Source: Chloroflexota bacterium
GTDB taxonomy: Bacteria; Chloroflexota; Limnocylindria; P2-11E
Assembly: GCA_005881885.1 (NCBI GenBank)
Contig: VBDX01000127.1
Coordinates: forward strand, 1 to 64,000
DNA length: 64,000 nucleotides
Direction of reading: 5' to 3'
A program made the position numbers and the translations under genes. This document shows positions 49,277 to 58,507 of this stretch, one piece after another. The first letter of the stretch is position 1. The number at the start of each line of letters is the position of its first letter. Under the pieces are notes generated by a model. The model was not told the origin of the DNA. It was given only the letters and a program-made list of their open reading frames with translations, and did not search any database.

Positions 49277-49891
49277 CTAGTCGGGCTTGGCGGTTTCCTC
49301 TGTCGCGGACAATCCCAGCTCCGTAAAGCGCTCCTTCGCGACCTGCTCGGCCTGATCCCACCATCGCGCCAGGCGTTCCTCCTGGTCGAACAGCCGGAGA
49401 GCGAGCTGCTCCTCGAAGGCGGTGAGCTCATTCATGAGCCGCTCGCGGAACCGCTCCTCTTCCTCGGCGAGGTAGTGCTGGACCCGCTCGCGCTCTTCGA
49501 CCTTCCAGGCTTCGAGGCGCGTAGCCTCGGCTTTTCGCTGCTCCTTGAGCTGCGCCAGCATCAGATCGAGGCCCGCGACGAGCCGGCGCTGCTGATCCGC
49601 GAGCCATAGATCCACGCGGCGGTCCGTCTGCGCAACCGCGCGGTCGAGACCCTCGCTCCACGCGCCGCGTGCCAGCGCAACGACCGGCGCGTCTTCCGTT
49701 CTGAGCTCCGGAGCGCGCGGCATCTCCTCGACCGCAACATCGTCCGCGCCGGCCTCCGCTCCCTGATACTCGAGGGAATCGGCCAAGGCGTCGGCGATCT
49801 CGGGCGTCACCTCCGACTGGTGCCAGAAGTCCGCGCGTGGCCCCAGCCGAAGGCGAAGGGGCGTCGGGTCGGGCTCGGATCTGAACGTCAT
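49277..49891 (-). CDS. Hypothetical protein with long C-terminal coiled coil
   Basis: Charged heptad-rich region LAQLKEQRKAEATRLEAWKVEERERVQHYLAEEEERFRERLMNELTAFEEQLALRLFDQEERLARWWDQAEQ. Confidence 0.7.
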   Translation of the reverse strand: MTFRSEPDPTPLRLRLGPRADFWHQSEVTPEIADALADSLEYQGAEAGADDVAVEEMPRAPELRTEDAPVVALARGAWSEGLDRAVAQTDRRVDLWLADQQRRLVAGLDLMLAQLKEQRKAEATRLEAWKVEERERVQHYLAEEEERFRERLMNELTAFEEQLALRLFDQEERLARWWDQAEQVAKERFTELGLSATEETAKPD

Positions 49892-49942
49892 CTCGTGCCT
49901 CCTAGGTTCTCGTAGGAGGTTTACACGCGAGGGCCGGGCCGC

Positions 49943-50482
49943 TTATCCCTCGAACGGGGGGGATATCTCGCGCCGGCGGTAGCACCCCGGCTCGTGGTCA
50001 TTGCGCATGCCCACGGCCTGCATGAACGACTCGACGATGGTCGGGCCGACGAATCCGAACCCGCGCTTCCGGAGATCCTTGGAGAGCGCGACCTTGTCAT
50101 CGAATGCCCACACGTAGCGATCGAACGAACCGAACTCGCGACGCACCTGGCCGAACGCCTTCGCATTCGCGATCGCTGCGTCGATCTTGGCGCGATTGCG
50201 GATGATGGACTCGTCCGTCATGAGCCGCGCGGCCTCGCGCGCTCCGAATCGCGCGACCTTGACTGGGTCGAAGCGAGCGAATGCCCGCCGGAACGCCGCA
50301 CGCTTTCGGAGAATCGTTTCCCACGAGAGCCCGGCTTGCATGCCTTCGAGAATGAGAAATTCAAACAGTCGTCGATCGCGGTGCTGGGGCACGCCCCACT
50401 CGCGATCGTGATACGAGAGCAGCGGCTCCCGCGATGCCCACGCGCAGCGTCGGCGCCGGCGCGCCGTCGCCGCTGCGACCAT
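49943..50482 (-). CDS. tag: DNA-3-methyladenine glycosylase I
   Basis: RCAWASREPLLSYHDREWGVPQHRDRRLFEFLILEGMQAGLSWETILRKRAAFRRAFARFDPVKVA. Confidence 0.93.
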   Translation of the reverse strand: MVAAATARRRRRCAWASREPLLSYHDREWGVPQHRDRRLFEFLILEGMQAGLSWETILRKRAAFRRAFARFDPVKVARFGAREAARLMTDESIIRNRAKIDAAIANAKAFGQVRREFGSFDRYVWAFDDKVALSKDLRKRGFGFVGPTIVESFMQAVGMRNDHEPGCYRRREISPPFEG

Positions 50483-51222
50483 TAGGCCCCGCCCCAGCGC
50501 TGAAGGAGCTCGGGGATCTCGGAGAGACGGATGATCTCCGCAGTCGGCACGGCGATCGACGACGGGAAACCGGATTCGTTCTTCCGCCACACGCCCCGCA
50601 TGCCGGCTTCGAGCGCGCCGGATACGTCGTCGACCATTCGATCGCCCACCATCACGCATTCATCCGGCAGCACCTCGAGTCTTCGCGCCATCTCCTCGAA
50701 CACCGTGTGGTGGGGCTTCGAATGCGGGAGGTCCGAGGTGTAGGCGATCGCGTCGATCAGAGCGGCGAGTCCGTGCGTCGCGAGGTCGGCGTTGTGCCAG
50801 TCCGCGGCCCACCACGTGTTCGATAGAAGTCCGAGCCGGTAGCCGCGTTCACGCAGGAGGGTGAGCGTCGCGACCGCGTCCGGATCGACCGCCGACCAGC
50901 CAGCGATCGCCTTCGCGTAGCCGTCCATCGCGCCGAGCAGCTCAGCGCCGCTGACCGGCACGCCGAGCCGATCGAAGGCCGCTCGCACGAGGCCGGTGGG
51001 CGGCCCGCTCCATCGTTCGGTGTCGACCCGTTTCCAGTGCTCGCGCTCGGCCTCGCGCATCGCCATCACGTACGCATCCCGTGCCGGCCACCGACGATCG
51101 GCGAACTGCGTGACGAGGTGATCGTACGAAGCCGCCCACTTCGCATCGGCGCCGGTGTCCCAGTCCGACCAGTGAACGAGCGTCCCACCGAGGTCGAAGA
51201 TGACGCCGCGCGGGATCGCCAT
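50482..51222 (-). CDS. HAD family hydrolase
   Basis: GVIFDLGGTLVHW..RLGLLSNTWWA..PDECVMVGDRMVDDVSGALEAGMRGVW. Confidence 0.9.
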   Translation of the reverse strand: MAIPRGVIFDLGGTLVHWSDWDTGADAKWAASYDHLVTQFADRRWPARDAYVMAMREAEREHWKRVDTERWSGPPTGLVRAAFDRLGVPVSGAELLGAMDGYAKAIAGWSAVDPDAVATLTLLRERGYRLGLLSNTWWAADWHNADLATHGLAALIDAIAYTSDLPHSKPHHTVFEEMARRLEVLPDECVMVGDRMVDDVSGALEAGMRGVWRKNESGFPSSIAVPTAEIIRLSEIPELLQRWGGA

Positions 51223-51275
51223 GCCGCATCACGATAGGGAAGGCGGCACACGCACGAAAAGCGCATCCTGTCCAC

Positions 51276-52136
51276 GTGCCGGATCTTTCCTGGCTCCTCT
51301 GGCTCTTCATCCTCGCCCAGTTCTTCGTTCCCCTGTACCAGAAGCAGATGCTCGCTCTTCAGAGGAACCGGAAGTTCCACGCATTCGAGCAGCGCCGGCG
51401 GACGCGACTCATCACGATGATCCATCGCCAAGAGACGATGAGCTTTCTGGGGTTTCCGATCGCGCGCTACATCGACATCGAGGATTCCGAGCAGGTGCTC
51501 CGCGCGATACGGCTCACCCCGCCGGACATGCCGATCGACCTGATCATTCACACGCCCGGAGGACTCGTCCTCGCTGCGGAGCAGATCGCGTTCGCGCTGA
51601 AGCGCCATAAGGGAAAGGTGACCGTTTTCGTGCCGCATTACGCGATGTCGGGCGGAGCGCTCATCGCTCTCGCAGGCGACGAGATCGTCATGGATCCCAA
51701 CGCCGTGCTTGGCCCGGTCGATCCGCAACTTGGCACCCAGCAGGCGGCGTTTCCCGCGGCGTCGGTCCTGAAGGCGCTCGCCCAGCCGAACCCAAATCGC
51801 GACGATCAGACGCTCATCCTCGGCGACCTGGCCGAGAAGGCGTTACGCCAGGTCAAGGCGACGACGAAGCGACTGCTGCTCGAGCATCACTCCGAAGCCG
51901 ACGCCGAGCGGATAGCGACGAAGCTCGCCTCCGGAGAGTGGACCCACGACTACGCGCTCGACGTAGAGGAGCTGCGCGCGCTGGGCGTCGCCGTTCAGGA
52001 GCAGATGCCGCGCGAGGTCTACGAGCTCATGGACCTCTTTCCGCAGACGAGCCAGCGGCGCCCGGGCGTCGAGTTCATCCCGCTCCCGTACGCGCCGGCG
52101 CCGCCTCCGCTGCCGCGTAAGACCGAGAACCCCTGA
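51276..52136 (+). CDS. SDH-type (ClpP-fold, SppA-like) membrane serine peptidase
   Basis: N-terminal TM; IDLIIHTPGGLVLAAEQIAFALKRHKGKVTVFVPHYAMSGGALIALAGDEIVMDPNAVLGPVDPQLG. Confidence 0.88.
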   Translation: MPDLSWLLWLFILAQFFVPLYQKQMLALQRNRKFHAFEQRRRTRLITMIHRQETMSFLGFPIARYIDIEDSEQVLRAIRLTPPDMPIDLIIHTPGGLVLAAEQIAFALKRHKGKVTVFVPHYAMSGGALIALAGDEIVMDPNAVLGPVDPQLGTQQAAFPAASVLKALAQPNPNRDDQTLILGDLAEKALRQVKATTKRLLLEHHSEADAERIATKLASGEWTHDYALDVEELRALGVAVQEQMPREVYELMDLFPQTSQRRPGVEFIPLPYAPAPPPLPRKTENP

Positions 52137-52137
52137 C

Positions 52138-54126
52138 CTAACTCGCCGTCGCGTTTCGTACGCGGTCGCGCGTGAGCGGAAGCTGCCGCAGGCGAGCGCC
52201 GCACGCCGCGAAGACCGCGTTCGCGATCGCCGCCGCGGTCGGCACGGCGCCGGGCTCGCCGACGCCCGTCGGTGGTGCGCTTGCGTCGCCCTCGACCAGC
52301 ACCTCGATCGATGCGGGCGCATCGTTGAAGGTCGCGATGGGGTAGGCGTCCCAGCCGGTAGTTGTGACGCGGCCGTCGCGGTGGCGTAGCTCCTCGAGAA
52401 GCGTCCACGAGGCGGATTGCTGGATGCCGCCCTCGATCTGGTTGCGGACGCCGTCGGGATTGATGGTCTGGCCTGGATCCACGACGCACCACACGTTGAG
52501 CAAGCGGACCTGCCCCGAGGCTGTGACCTCGACCTCCGCGACCTGAGCGACGTAGGTGTCGTGATAAACGGTGCACGCGATCCCGCGACCGTGGCGCGGC
52601 GGCAGCGTCCCCCCGCTCAAGCCACTGCGCTCGGCGACGCGCTCGACGACCCGCCGGAAGCGCGGATCCTCAATATGCCGCAGACGGAACGCGAGCGGCT
52701 CCTGGCCCGATGCGGCCGCGAGCTCGTCCATGAACGATTCGATCGCGAAGACGTTCTCCGCGGCCGCGAGCGATCGGAAGTTCGCCGTCCGCAGGCGCGT
52801 CGGTTCCAGATGCAGGGTCACCTTCGCCGCGAACGGTCCGTAGGGCGGGATCGCGTTGCGCCCGGAGGTGACCGACAGGACCTGCGGGTCCAGGCCGGCC
52901 GCCGTGTGCACGTTGGTGTGCTCGTCGTAGTTCCAGGCAAGGATGTGGCCCTCCGGATCAAGTCCAGCGGTCACCTCGAGCAGCGCCTCGGGCCGGGACG
53001 GCGACCAGGCGAATTCCTCCTCGCGCGTCCACTGCAAGAGGACGGGCCGCCCGGCGCCCTTGGAGAGGATCGCGGCTTCGATCGCCGCATCGCCAAGGGT
53101 GTTGCGCCCGTACGAGCCGCTCGTGATCTGCGGCAGCACGCGGACCTTGTCTTCGGGCAGCCCCAGGGTCTTCGCGACCTGCTCCCGAACGCCGAACGGC
53201 CGGTGCGTGCCTACATACATCGTCGCGCCATCCGGTCGCACATCCGCGACCGCCGCGCTCGGACCGATCGGTGCATTCGCGATCGGAGGCAGGACGTACG
53301 TTTGCGCGAGTCGAAGAGATGCGCGCGCGAGTGCCCGGTCGACGCCGGCGTCGGACCGCATCGGCACGTCGGCGCTCGGCCCCTCGACCGGGACAAGATG
53401 CCACTCCACCTCGACCGCCCCGGCGGCGGCGCGGGCCTGCTCTTCGCGCTCCGCCACGACGCCGACGACATCGCCTTCGCGGACGACGGCGACGACGCCC
53501 GGCATCTTTCGCGCGGCCTCGTCGTTCAGCGAGCGCAGCTTCGCGCCGCGACCGGGCGGGCGGACCATCGCTCCCCGCAGCATGCCCGGAAGACGGACGT
53601 CCGCGACGAACGTCGCGCGGCCGGTGACGATGTCGCGGGCTTCGAGCCGGGGCATCGGCTGACCCGCGTAGCGCCGGCGCGAGTCGGGCATAAGCGGCAG
53701 CTCGTCGGGTATGGGCCCGGTGAGCGGCGTACCGTCCAGAAGCTCGACGTACGGGATCCGCCGGTCGCCACGGTCGACGACCGCGCCGCGGTCGGTGTCG
53801 AGCCGGTCGACGGGTACGCGAAGCTTCGCGCTGGCGCGCTCGAGCAGCTGCCGGCGCGCGAACGCCGCGGCATTGCGTAGGCGCGGCGTCTCCTGTGCGA
53901 CGGAGTGGCTTCCGAAAGTCCCGAAATCGAAGGGCACCTGCGCCGTGTCGCCGAGCACGACGTGCACGCGTTCGATAGGCAGGTCGAGCTCGTCCGCGAC
54001 GAGCTGGGCGAACGCCGTCCTGATCCCCTGTCCGAAGTCGATCTTGCCCGAGAGCGCCGTCACGGTGCCGTCGCGCTCGAGACGGATGCGCTGCTCGAGC
54101 CGCTCAGGATCCTTCCGATCCCACAT
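52138..54126 (-). CDS. Molybdopterin hydroxylase large subunit, IorB/NicB type
   Basis: N-terminal KIDFGQGIRTAFAQLVADELDLPIERVHVVLGDTA; later GRATFVADVRLPGMLRGAMVRPP; C-terminal GVGEPGAVPTAAAIANAV. Confidence 0.85.
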   Translation of the reverse strand: MWDRKDPERLEQRIRLERDGTVTALSGKIDFGQGIRTAFAQLVADELDLPIERVHVVLGDTAQVPFDFGTFGSHSVAQETPRLRNAAAFARRQLLERASAKLRVPVDRLDTDRGAVVDRGDRRIPYVELLDGTPLTGPIPDELPLMPDSRRRYAGQPMPRLEARDIVTGRATFVADVRLPGMLRGAMVRPPGRGAKLRSLNDEAARKMPGVVAVVREGDVVGVVAEREEQARAAAGAVEVEWHLVPVEGPSADVPMRSDAGVDRALARASLRLAQTYVLPPIANAPIGPSAAVADVRPDGATMYVGTHRPFGVREQVAKTLGLPEDKVRVLPQITSGSYGRNTLGDAAIEAAILSKGAGRPVLLQWTREEEFAWSPSRPEALLEVTAGLDPEGHILAWNYDEHTNVHTAAGLDPQVLSVTSGRNAIPPYGPFAAKVTLHLEPTRLRTANFRSLAAAENVFAIESFMDELAAASGQEPLAFRLRHIEDPRFRRVVERVAERSGLSGGTLPPRHGRGIACTVYHDTYVAQVAEVEVTASGQVRLLNVWCVVDPGQTINPDGVRNQIEGGIQQSASWTLLEELRHRDGRVTTTGWDAYPIATFNDAPASIEVLVEGDASAPPTGVGEPGAVPTAAAIANAVFAACGARLRQLPLTRDRVRNATAS

Positions 54127-54578
54127 CAGGACGCCGCTCTCTTCACGGCGCGAATGGCCCGTCCGTACACGCCGCATCTGCAGAGGTTGCCCGCGAGGGC
54201 GTCGCGGATGGCGACCTCGTCGGGGGCGCGATCGCGCGCGAGGAGGGCGGCGGCGGAGATGAGCATCCCGCTCGTGCAGTAGCCGCATTGCATCGCGTCC
54301 TCTTCGACGAAGGCGCGTTGCACCGGATGCAGCTCTTCGCCGCGCGCGAGACCTTCGACCGTGGTGATCTCCATGCGCGCGGCCTGATCCGCCGTGAGCA
54401 GGCAGGACGCCACGGCCCTCTCATCGGCGATCACGAAGCATGCCCCGCATTGACCACGGCCGCAGCCGAACCGCGTGCCGGTGAGCGCGAGGTCGTCGCG
54501 CAGCACGGAGAGGAGCGTCGCGTTCGGCGGGATATCGACGTCTCGCCGCGCGCCGTTGACCGTGAGGGTGAGCTTCAC
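54126..54578 (-). CDS. [2Fe-2S] small subunit (IorA/NicA/CoxS type)
   Basis: [71 protein letters not shown]. Confidence 0.92.
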   Translation of the reverse strand: MKLTLTVNGARRDVDIPPNATLLSVLRDDLALTGTRFGCGRGQCGACFVIADERAVASCLLTADQAARMEITTVEGLARGEELHPVQRAFVEEDAMQCGYCTSGMLISAAALLARDRAPDEVAIRDALAGNLCRCGVYGRAIRAVKRAAS

Positions 54579-56104
54579 AAGAGCTCGGGAAGCCGCATTC
54601 GGACGGCGGCGATCAGGACCTCGCGGGCGATGGCGTCCGCCATCGCGCCGATCTCCGCGGAGAGTGAGCGGTCCTCGTCCACTTGGGCCGAACGTTCCCG
54701 GACGACGCGCCGCGCTTCCTCGACGCCCGGGCCGGTCCTGGCCTCGAGCAAGTCGAGCCCCTGTGCCGCGCAGAGGGCCTCGATCGCGAGGACCTCCCGC
54801 GTGTTGCGCACGACGTCGACGAGCTTGTGAGCGGCGTGCACGCCCATGCTCACGTGGTCCTCCATCCCTGCCGACGTGGGGAGCGATTCGACCGACGCGG
54901 GGAAGGAACGCAGGCGGTTCTCGGTCACCAGCGCGGCGGCGGTGTACTGCGCGACCATAAACCCTGAGTTCGTCCCGGGATCGCGTGTGAGGAACGGTGG
55001 CAGGCCGCTCGTGTGGCCGTTGGTCATCCGATCGACGCGCGCTTCGCTGATGTCCGCGAGCTCTGCGACCGCGATCGTCGCGAGGTCGAGCGCGATGGCG
55101 ACCGGCTGGCCGTGGAAGTTCCCGCCGCTCACGACGCGGTTGTCCTCGGCGAAGACGATCGGATTGTCGGTGACCGCATTGATCTCGATCTCGAGGACAC
55201 GCCGCGTGTAGGCGATGGCATCCCGCGACGCGCCATGGACCTGCGGCATGCAGCGGATCGAATAAGGATCCTGCACACGCAGGTCGCCGACGCGATGCGA
55301 CGCGACGTTTGGGCTTGCGGCCATGAGGGACCGAAGGTTCGCCGCGACGGCCTGCTGGCCGGGATGCGGGCGCGTCGCGTGCAGCTCGGCGTCCCAGGCG
55401 CGATCGGTCGATCGAAGGGCCTCAGCCGACATCGCGCCGACGATGTCCGCGGTGGTCGCGAGCACCTCGGCGTCGTGCAGCGCGAGGCAGCCGATCGCGG
55501 TCATCACCTGCGTTCCATTGATCAGCGACACGCCCTCTTTCGGCGCGAGCTCGATCGGCTTGAGCCCGGCCGCCTTGAGCGACTCCGCTCCCGGGCGGCG
55601 CTTCCCTTCGGCCACCGTTTCGCCTTCGCCGATCAGCACCAGCGCGGCGTGCGCGAGCGGGGCGAGGTCGCCGGACGCTCCGACGCTCCCGTGTCGCGGG
55701 ATGACCGGATGGACCCGCCGATTCAGCATGTCGCAAAGCAAGTTGACCACGTCTGTTCGCACGCCGGAATGTCCGGCCGCGAGCGTATTCGCGCGGAGCA
55801 GCAGGACCGCGCGCACCACGTCTTCGGGAAGCGCGGGGCCGACGCCCACCGCGTGGCTTCGCACGAGGTTACGCTGCAAAGCGCGCAGATCCCCGTGCGC
55901 CACGCGCACAGCCGCAAGATCGCCGAAACCGGTGTTCACGCCGTAGACGGGATCGTCACCCTCGGCGATCTGCGCGACCACCTTGGCCGCCTGCTGTACC
56001 TGACGCTCCGCGGCGCGATCGAGGCCTACCGCGACGTCGCGGCGCGCGACCGCGACGACGTCCGCGATCGAGAGATCGTGCCCGGTGAGGCGGAGGGTCG
56101 CTAT
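54575..56104 (-). CDS. hutH: Histidine ammonia-lyase family protein, probable non-canonical start
   Basis: MIO motif GASGDLAPLAH; VYGVNTGFGDLA; LTGHDLSIADV N-terminus; candidate starts ATA 56104 or CTG 56125. Confidence 0.92.
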   Translation of the reverse strand: MATLRLTGHDLSIADVVAVARRDVAVGLDRAAERQVQQAAKVVAQIAEGDDPVYGVNTGFGDLAAVRVAHGDLRALQRNLVRSHAVGVGPALPEDVVRAVLLLRANTLAAGHSGVRTDVVNLLCDMLNRRVHPVIPRHGSVGASGDLAPLAHAALVLIGEGETVAEGKRRPGAESLKAAGLKPIELAPKEGVSLINGTQVMTAIGCLALHDAEVLATTADIVGAMSAEALRSTDRAWDAELHATRPHPGQQAVAANLRSLMAASPNVASHRVGDLRVQDPYSIRCMPQVHGASRDAIAYTRRVLEIEINAVTDNPIVFAEDNRVVSGGNFHGQPVAIALDLATIAVAELADISEARVDRMTNGHTSGLPPFLTRDPGTNSGFMVAQYTAAALVTENRLRSFPASVESLPTSAGMEDHVSMGVHAAHKLVDVVRNTREVLAIEALCAAQGLDLLEARTGPGVEEARRVVRERSAQVDEDRSLSAEIGAMADAIAREVLIAAVRMRLPELL

Positions 56105-56616
56105 TTCAGATTCTCGCGATACCAGCGGCTGAGTTCGGTGTAATGCTCGGCCGCTCGCACGGTCCACCGCGCATCGTCGGGGCGCACCTCGCGCACCACT
56201 TTCGCGGGGACGCCGAGCACCAGCGAACGTGCGGGCGGCGAGAACTTCTCCGGCAGGACGGCGCCCGCTCCCACGATCGTCTCCGCGCCGATGACGTTCC
56301 CACCCACCAGCACCGCCGCCTGCCCGATCAGGACGTTGCGGGCGATGACGCTCGAGTGCACGAGCGCGTTGTGCCCGATCGTGACGTCCGGACCCACCAA
56401 CGTTGGCTCGCCCTCGTCCGTGTGGATCGTCGAGTTGTCCTGGACGTTGGTGCGCTCGCCGATCACGATCCGATCCATGTCGCCGCGCAGGACCGTCCCG
56501 AACCACACCGACGCGCCACTTTGCACCGTCACGTCGCCGATGAGCACGGCCGTGGGGGCGACGAACGCATCGGGGGCGACCTTCGGCATCTTCCCGCGGT
56601 AGCCGTAAAGCGGCAC
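56101..56616 (-). CDS. Gamma carbonic anhydrase-like left-handed beta-helix protein
   Basis: APTAVLIGDVTVQSGASVWFGTVLRGDMDRIVIGERTNVQDNSTIHTDEGEPTLVGPDVTIGHNALVHSSVIARNVLIGQAAV. Confidence 0.93.
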   Translation of the reverse strand: MPLYGYRGKMPKVAPDAFVAPTAVLIGDVTVQSGASVWFGTVLRGDMDRIVIGERTNVQDNSTIHTDEGEPTLVGPDVTIGHNALVHSSVIARNVLIGQAAVLVGGNVIGAETIVGAGAVLPEKFSPPARSLVLGVPAKVVREVRPDDARWTVRAAEHYTELSRWYRENLK

Positions 56617-56634
56617 GTCGGGAACAATAGTGCG

Positions 56635-57750
56635 ATGAAGACGCGCGACCTTCGGGTCACCGGCTATCGCCCGCTGGTCCCGCCGGCGATCATCCTCGAG
56701 GAGCTTGCCCTCTCCGAGAGCGGCTCGCGAGCGGTGGCCCGCTGGCGCGACGAGCTCGCACGCATTCTGGACCTCGACGACGGCCGCCTCATGGCGATCG
56801 TCGGCCCGTGCTCGATACACGATCCCGTGGCGGCCCTCGACTACGCGCGCCACCTGCGCGCGGTTGGCGACGAGCTTCGCGACGACCTCGTCGTGGTGAT
56901 GCGTGCGTACTTCATGAAGCCGCGCACCAGCGTCGGCTGGAAAGGTCTCGTCTCGGATCCCCGCCGGGACGGCTCGTTCCGGATCAACGACGGATTGCGA
57001 ATGACGCGCCGGCTTCTCCTGGACCTCGTTGAGATCGGCATCCCCGCCGCCTGCGAGTTCGTGGATCCTATCTCGCCGCAGTACACGAGCGACTTGGTCG
57101 CGTGGGCGGCGATCGGCGCGCGTACGACTGAAAGCCAGGTCCATCGCGAGCTCGCGTCCGGTCTCTCGATGCCCGTGGGATTCAAGAACGGGACCGATGG
57201 GAACGTCCAGGTCGCGATCGACGCCGTGCGCACGGCGCGCGAGCCACACAGTTTCATGGGGGTCACCGAACAGGGGCTTGCGGCGATAGTCGAGACCGGC
57301 GGGAATCCAAGCGCGCACGTCGTCCTACGCGGGGGCACGCCCGGTCCGAATCACGGACGCGAGAGCGTCGGCCGGGCTCTCGAAGCCCTGCGCTCGATCG
57401 GTCTGCCCGCCCACGTCGTCATCGATCTCTCGCACGGCAACAGCGGCCGCGATCACCGCCGCCAACAGACGGTCGCCCGCGACGTCGCGGCGCAGATCGC
57501 CGAGGGCGAGCGAGGGATAGTCGGGGTGATGGCCGAGAGCTTTCTCGTCGAGGGTCGTCAGGACGCCGAGGCCGAGCCGCTTGTCTACGGGCAGAGCATC
57601 ACCGACGCGTGCATCGGATGGGAGACGACCGTCGACGTTCTGCGAGACCTCGCGACAGCGGTCCGCGCTCGCCGCGTGGCGGTCTCTACCTCTGCCGCTC
57701 GATCAGGCGATACCCGAAGCCCCGCGCCGTCTCGATCGACACCTCGGTGA
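56635..57750 (+). CDS. 3-deoxy-7-phosphoheptulonate synthase, class I
   Basis: LMAIVGPCSIHDPVAALDYARHL..RAYFMKPRTSVGWKGLVSDPRRDGSFRINDGL..GARTTESQVHRELASGLSMPVGFKNGTDG. Confidence 0.93.
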   Translation: MKTRDLRVTGYRPLVPPAIILEELALSESGSRAVARWRDELARILDLDDGRLMAIVGPCSIHDPVAALDYARHLRAVGDELRDDLVVVMRAYFMKPRTSVGWKGLVSDPRRDGSFRINDGLRMTRRLLLDLVEIGIPAACEFVDPISPQYTSDLVAWAAIGARTTESQVHRELASGLSMPVGFKNGTDGNVQVAIDAVRTAREPHSFMGVTEQGLAAIVETGGNPSAHVVLRGGTPGPNHGRESVGRALEALRSIGLPAHVVIDLSHGNSGRDHRRQQTVARDVAAQIAEGERGIVGVMAESFLVEGRQDAEAEPLVYGQSITDACIGWETTVDVLRDLATAVRARRVAVSTSAARSGDTRSPAPSRSTPR

Positions 57751-58423
57751 CGGGAGCCTGCTCCAGCTTCTTGCGGAGCCGGCCAACGTGCACGTCGACG
57801 AGACGCGTGTCGCTCCCGGGCTCGTAGCTCCAGACCCCGACCAGAAGATCGTCGCGCGTGAAAACGCGTCCGGGCTCGCCAGCCAGCGTCCGCAGGAGCT
57901 TGAACTCCGTGGGCGTCAGCGGAAGCTGCTTGTCGCCCGCGATCGCCTGCAGGCTCGCGAGATCGATGATGAACCGACCAAACCGGAGCTGCCGGTCCTT
58001 GCCGTGATCGCCGTGGATGCGGTCACGGCGCAGAAGCGCCTCGACGCGCGCGGCGAGCTCGTCGTTGTCGAATGGCTTGCCCAGGTAATCATCCGCACCG
58101 ATGCGCAGACCGACGACTCGGTCGGGCGGGTCGTCCTTCGCGGACAGAAAGAGGATCGGAACATCGGAGTTATGCCGGAGCTGAAGGCAGAGACTTATCC
58201 CGTCGACGCTCGGCATGAGCACGTCGAGTGTCACCAGATCCGGATGGAACTCATTGAAGCTGTCCATCGCCTGGCGCGCGTCGGTGATGGCTCGCACCTG
58301 GTGTCCGGCCTCAGCGAGTACGGTGCCGACCAGCTGCGCCACGTCCCGGTCGTCGTCGACCACGAGGATGCGTCCCCCGAGCGCCGCCGGGCGTGCGGCC
58401 GGAGCAACTTCCTGGTCAAGCAT
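57686..58423 (-). CDS. OmpR/PhoB family response regulator
   Basis: GRILVVDDDRDVAQLV..DLVTLDVLMPSVDGISLC..LFLSAKDD..GADDYLGKPFDNDEL; wHTH LTPTEFKLLRTLAGEPGRVFTRDDLL..VDVHVGRLRKKLE. Confidence 0.93.
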   Translation of the reverse strand: MLDQEVAPAARPAALGGRILVVDDDRDVAQLVGTVLAEAGHQVRAITDARQAMDSFNEFHPDLVTLDVLMPSVDGISLCLQLRHNSDVPILFLSAKDDPPDRVVGLRIGADDYLGKPFDNDELAARVEALLRRDRIHGDHGKDRQLRFGRFIIDLASLQAIAGDKQLPLTPTEFKLLRTLAGEPGRVFTRDDLLVGVWSYEPGSDTRLVDVHVGRLRKKLEQAPVTEVSIETARGFGYRLIERQR

Positions 58424-58507
58424 GTGTAACGAAAGCCCGGCATGCGGCATGCCATTTGTGAAGACGAGCGCCCGCTCGACCGCCTTTTCATCATCTTTGG
58501 CGAGTTG

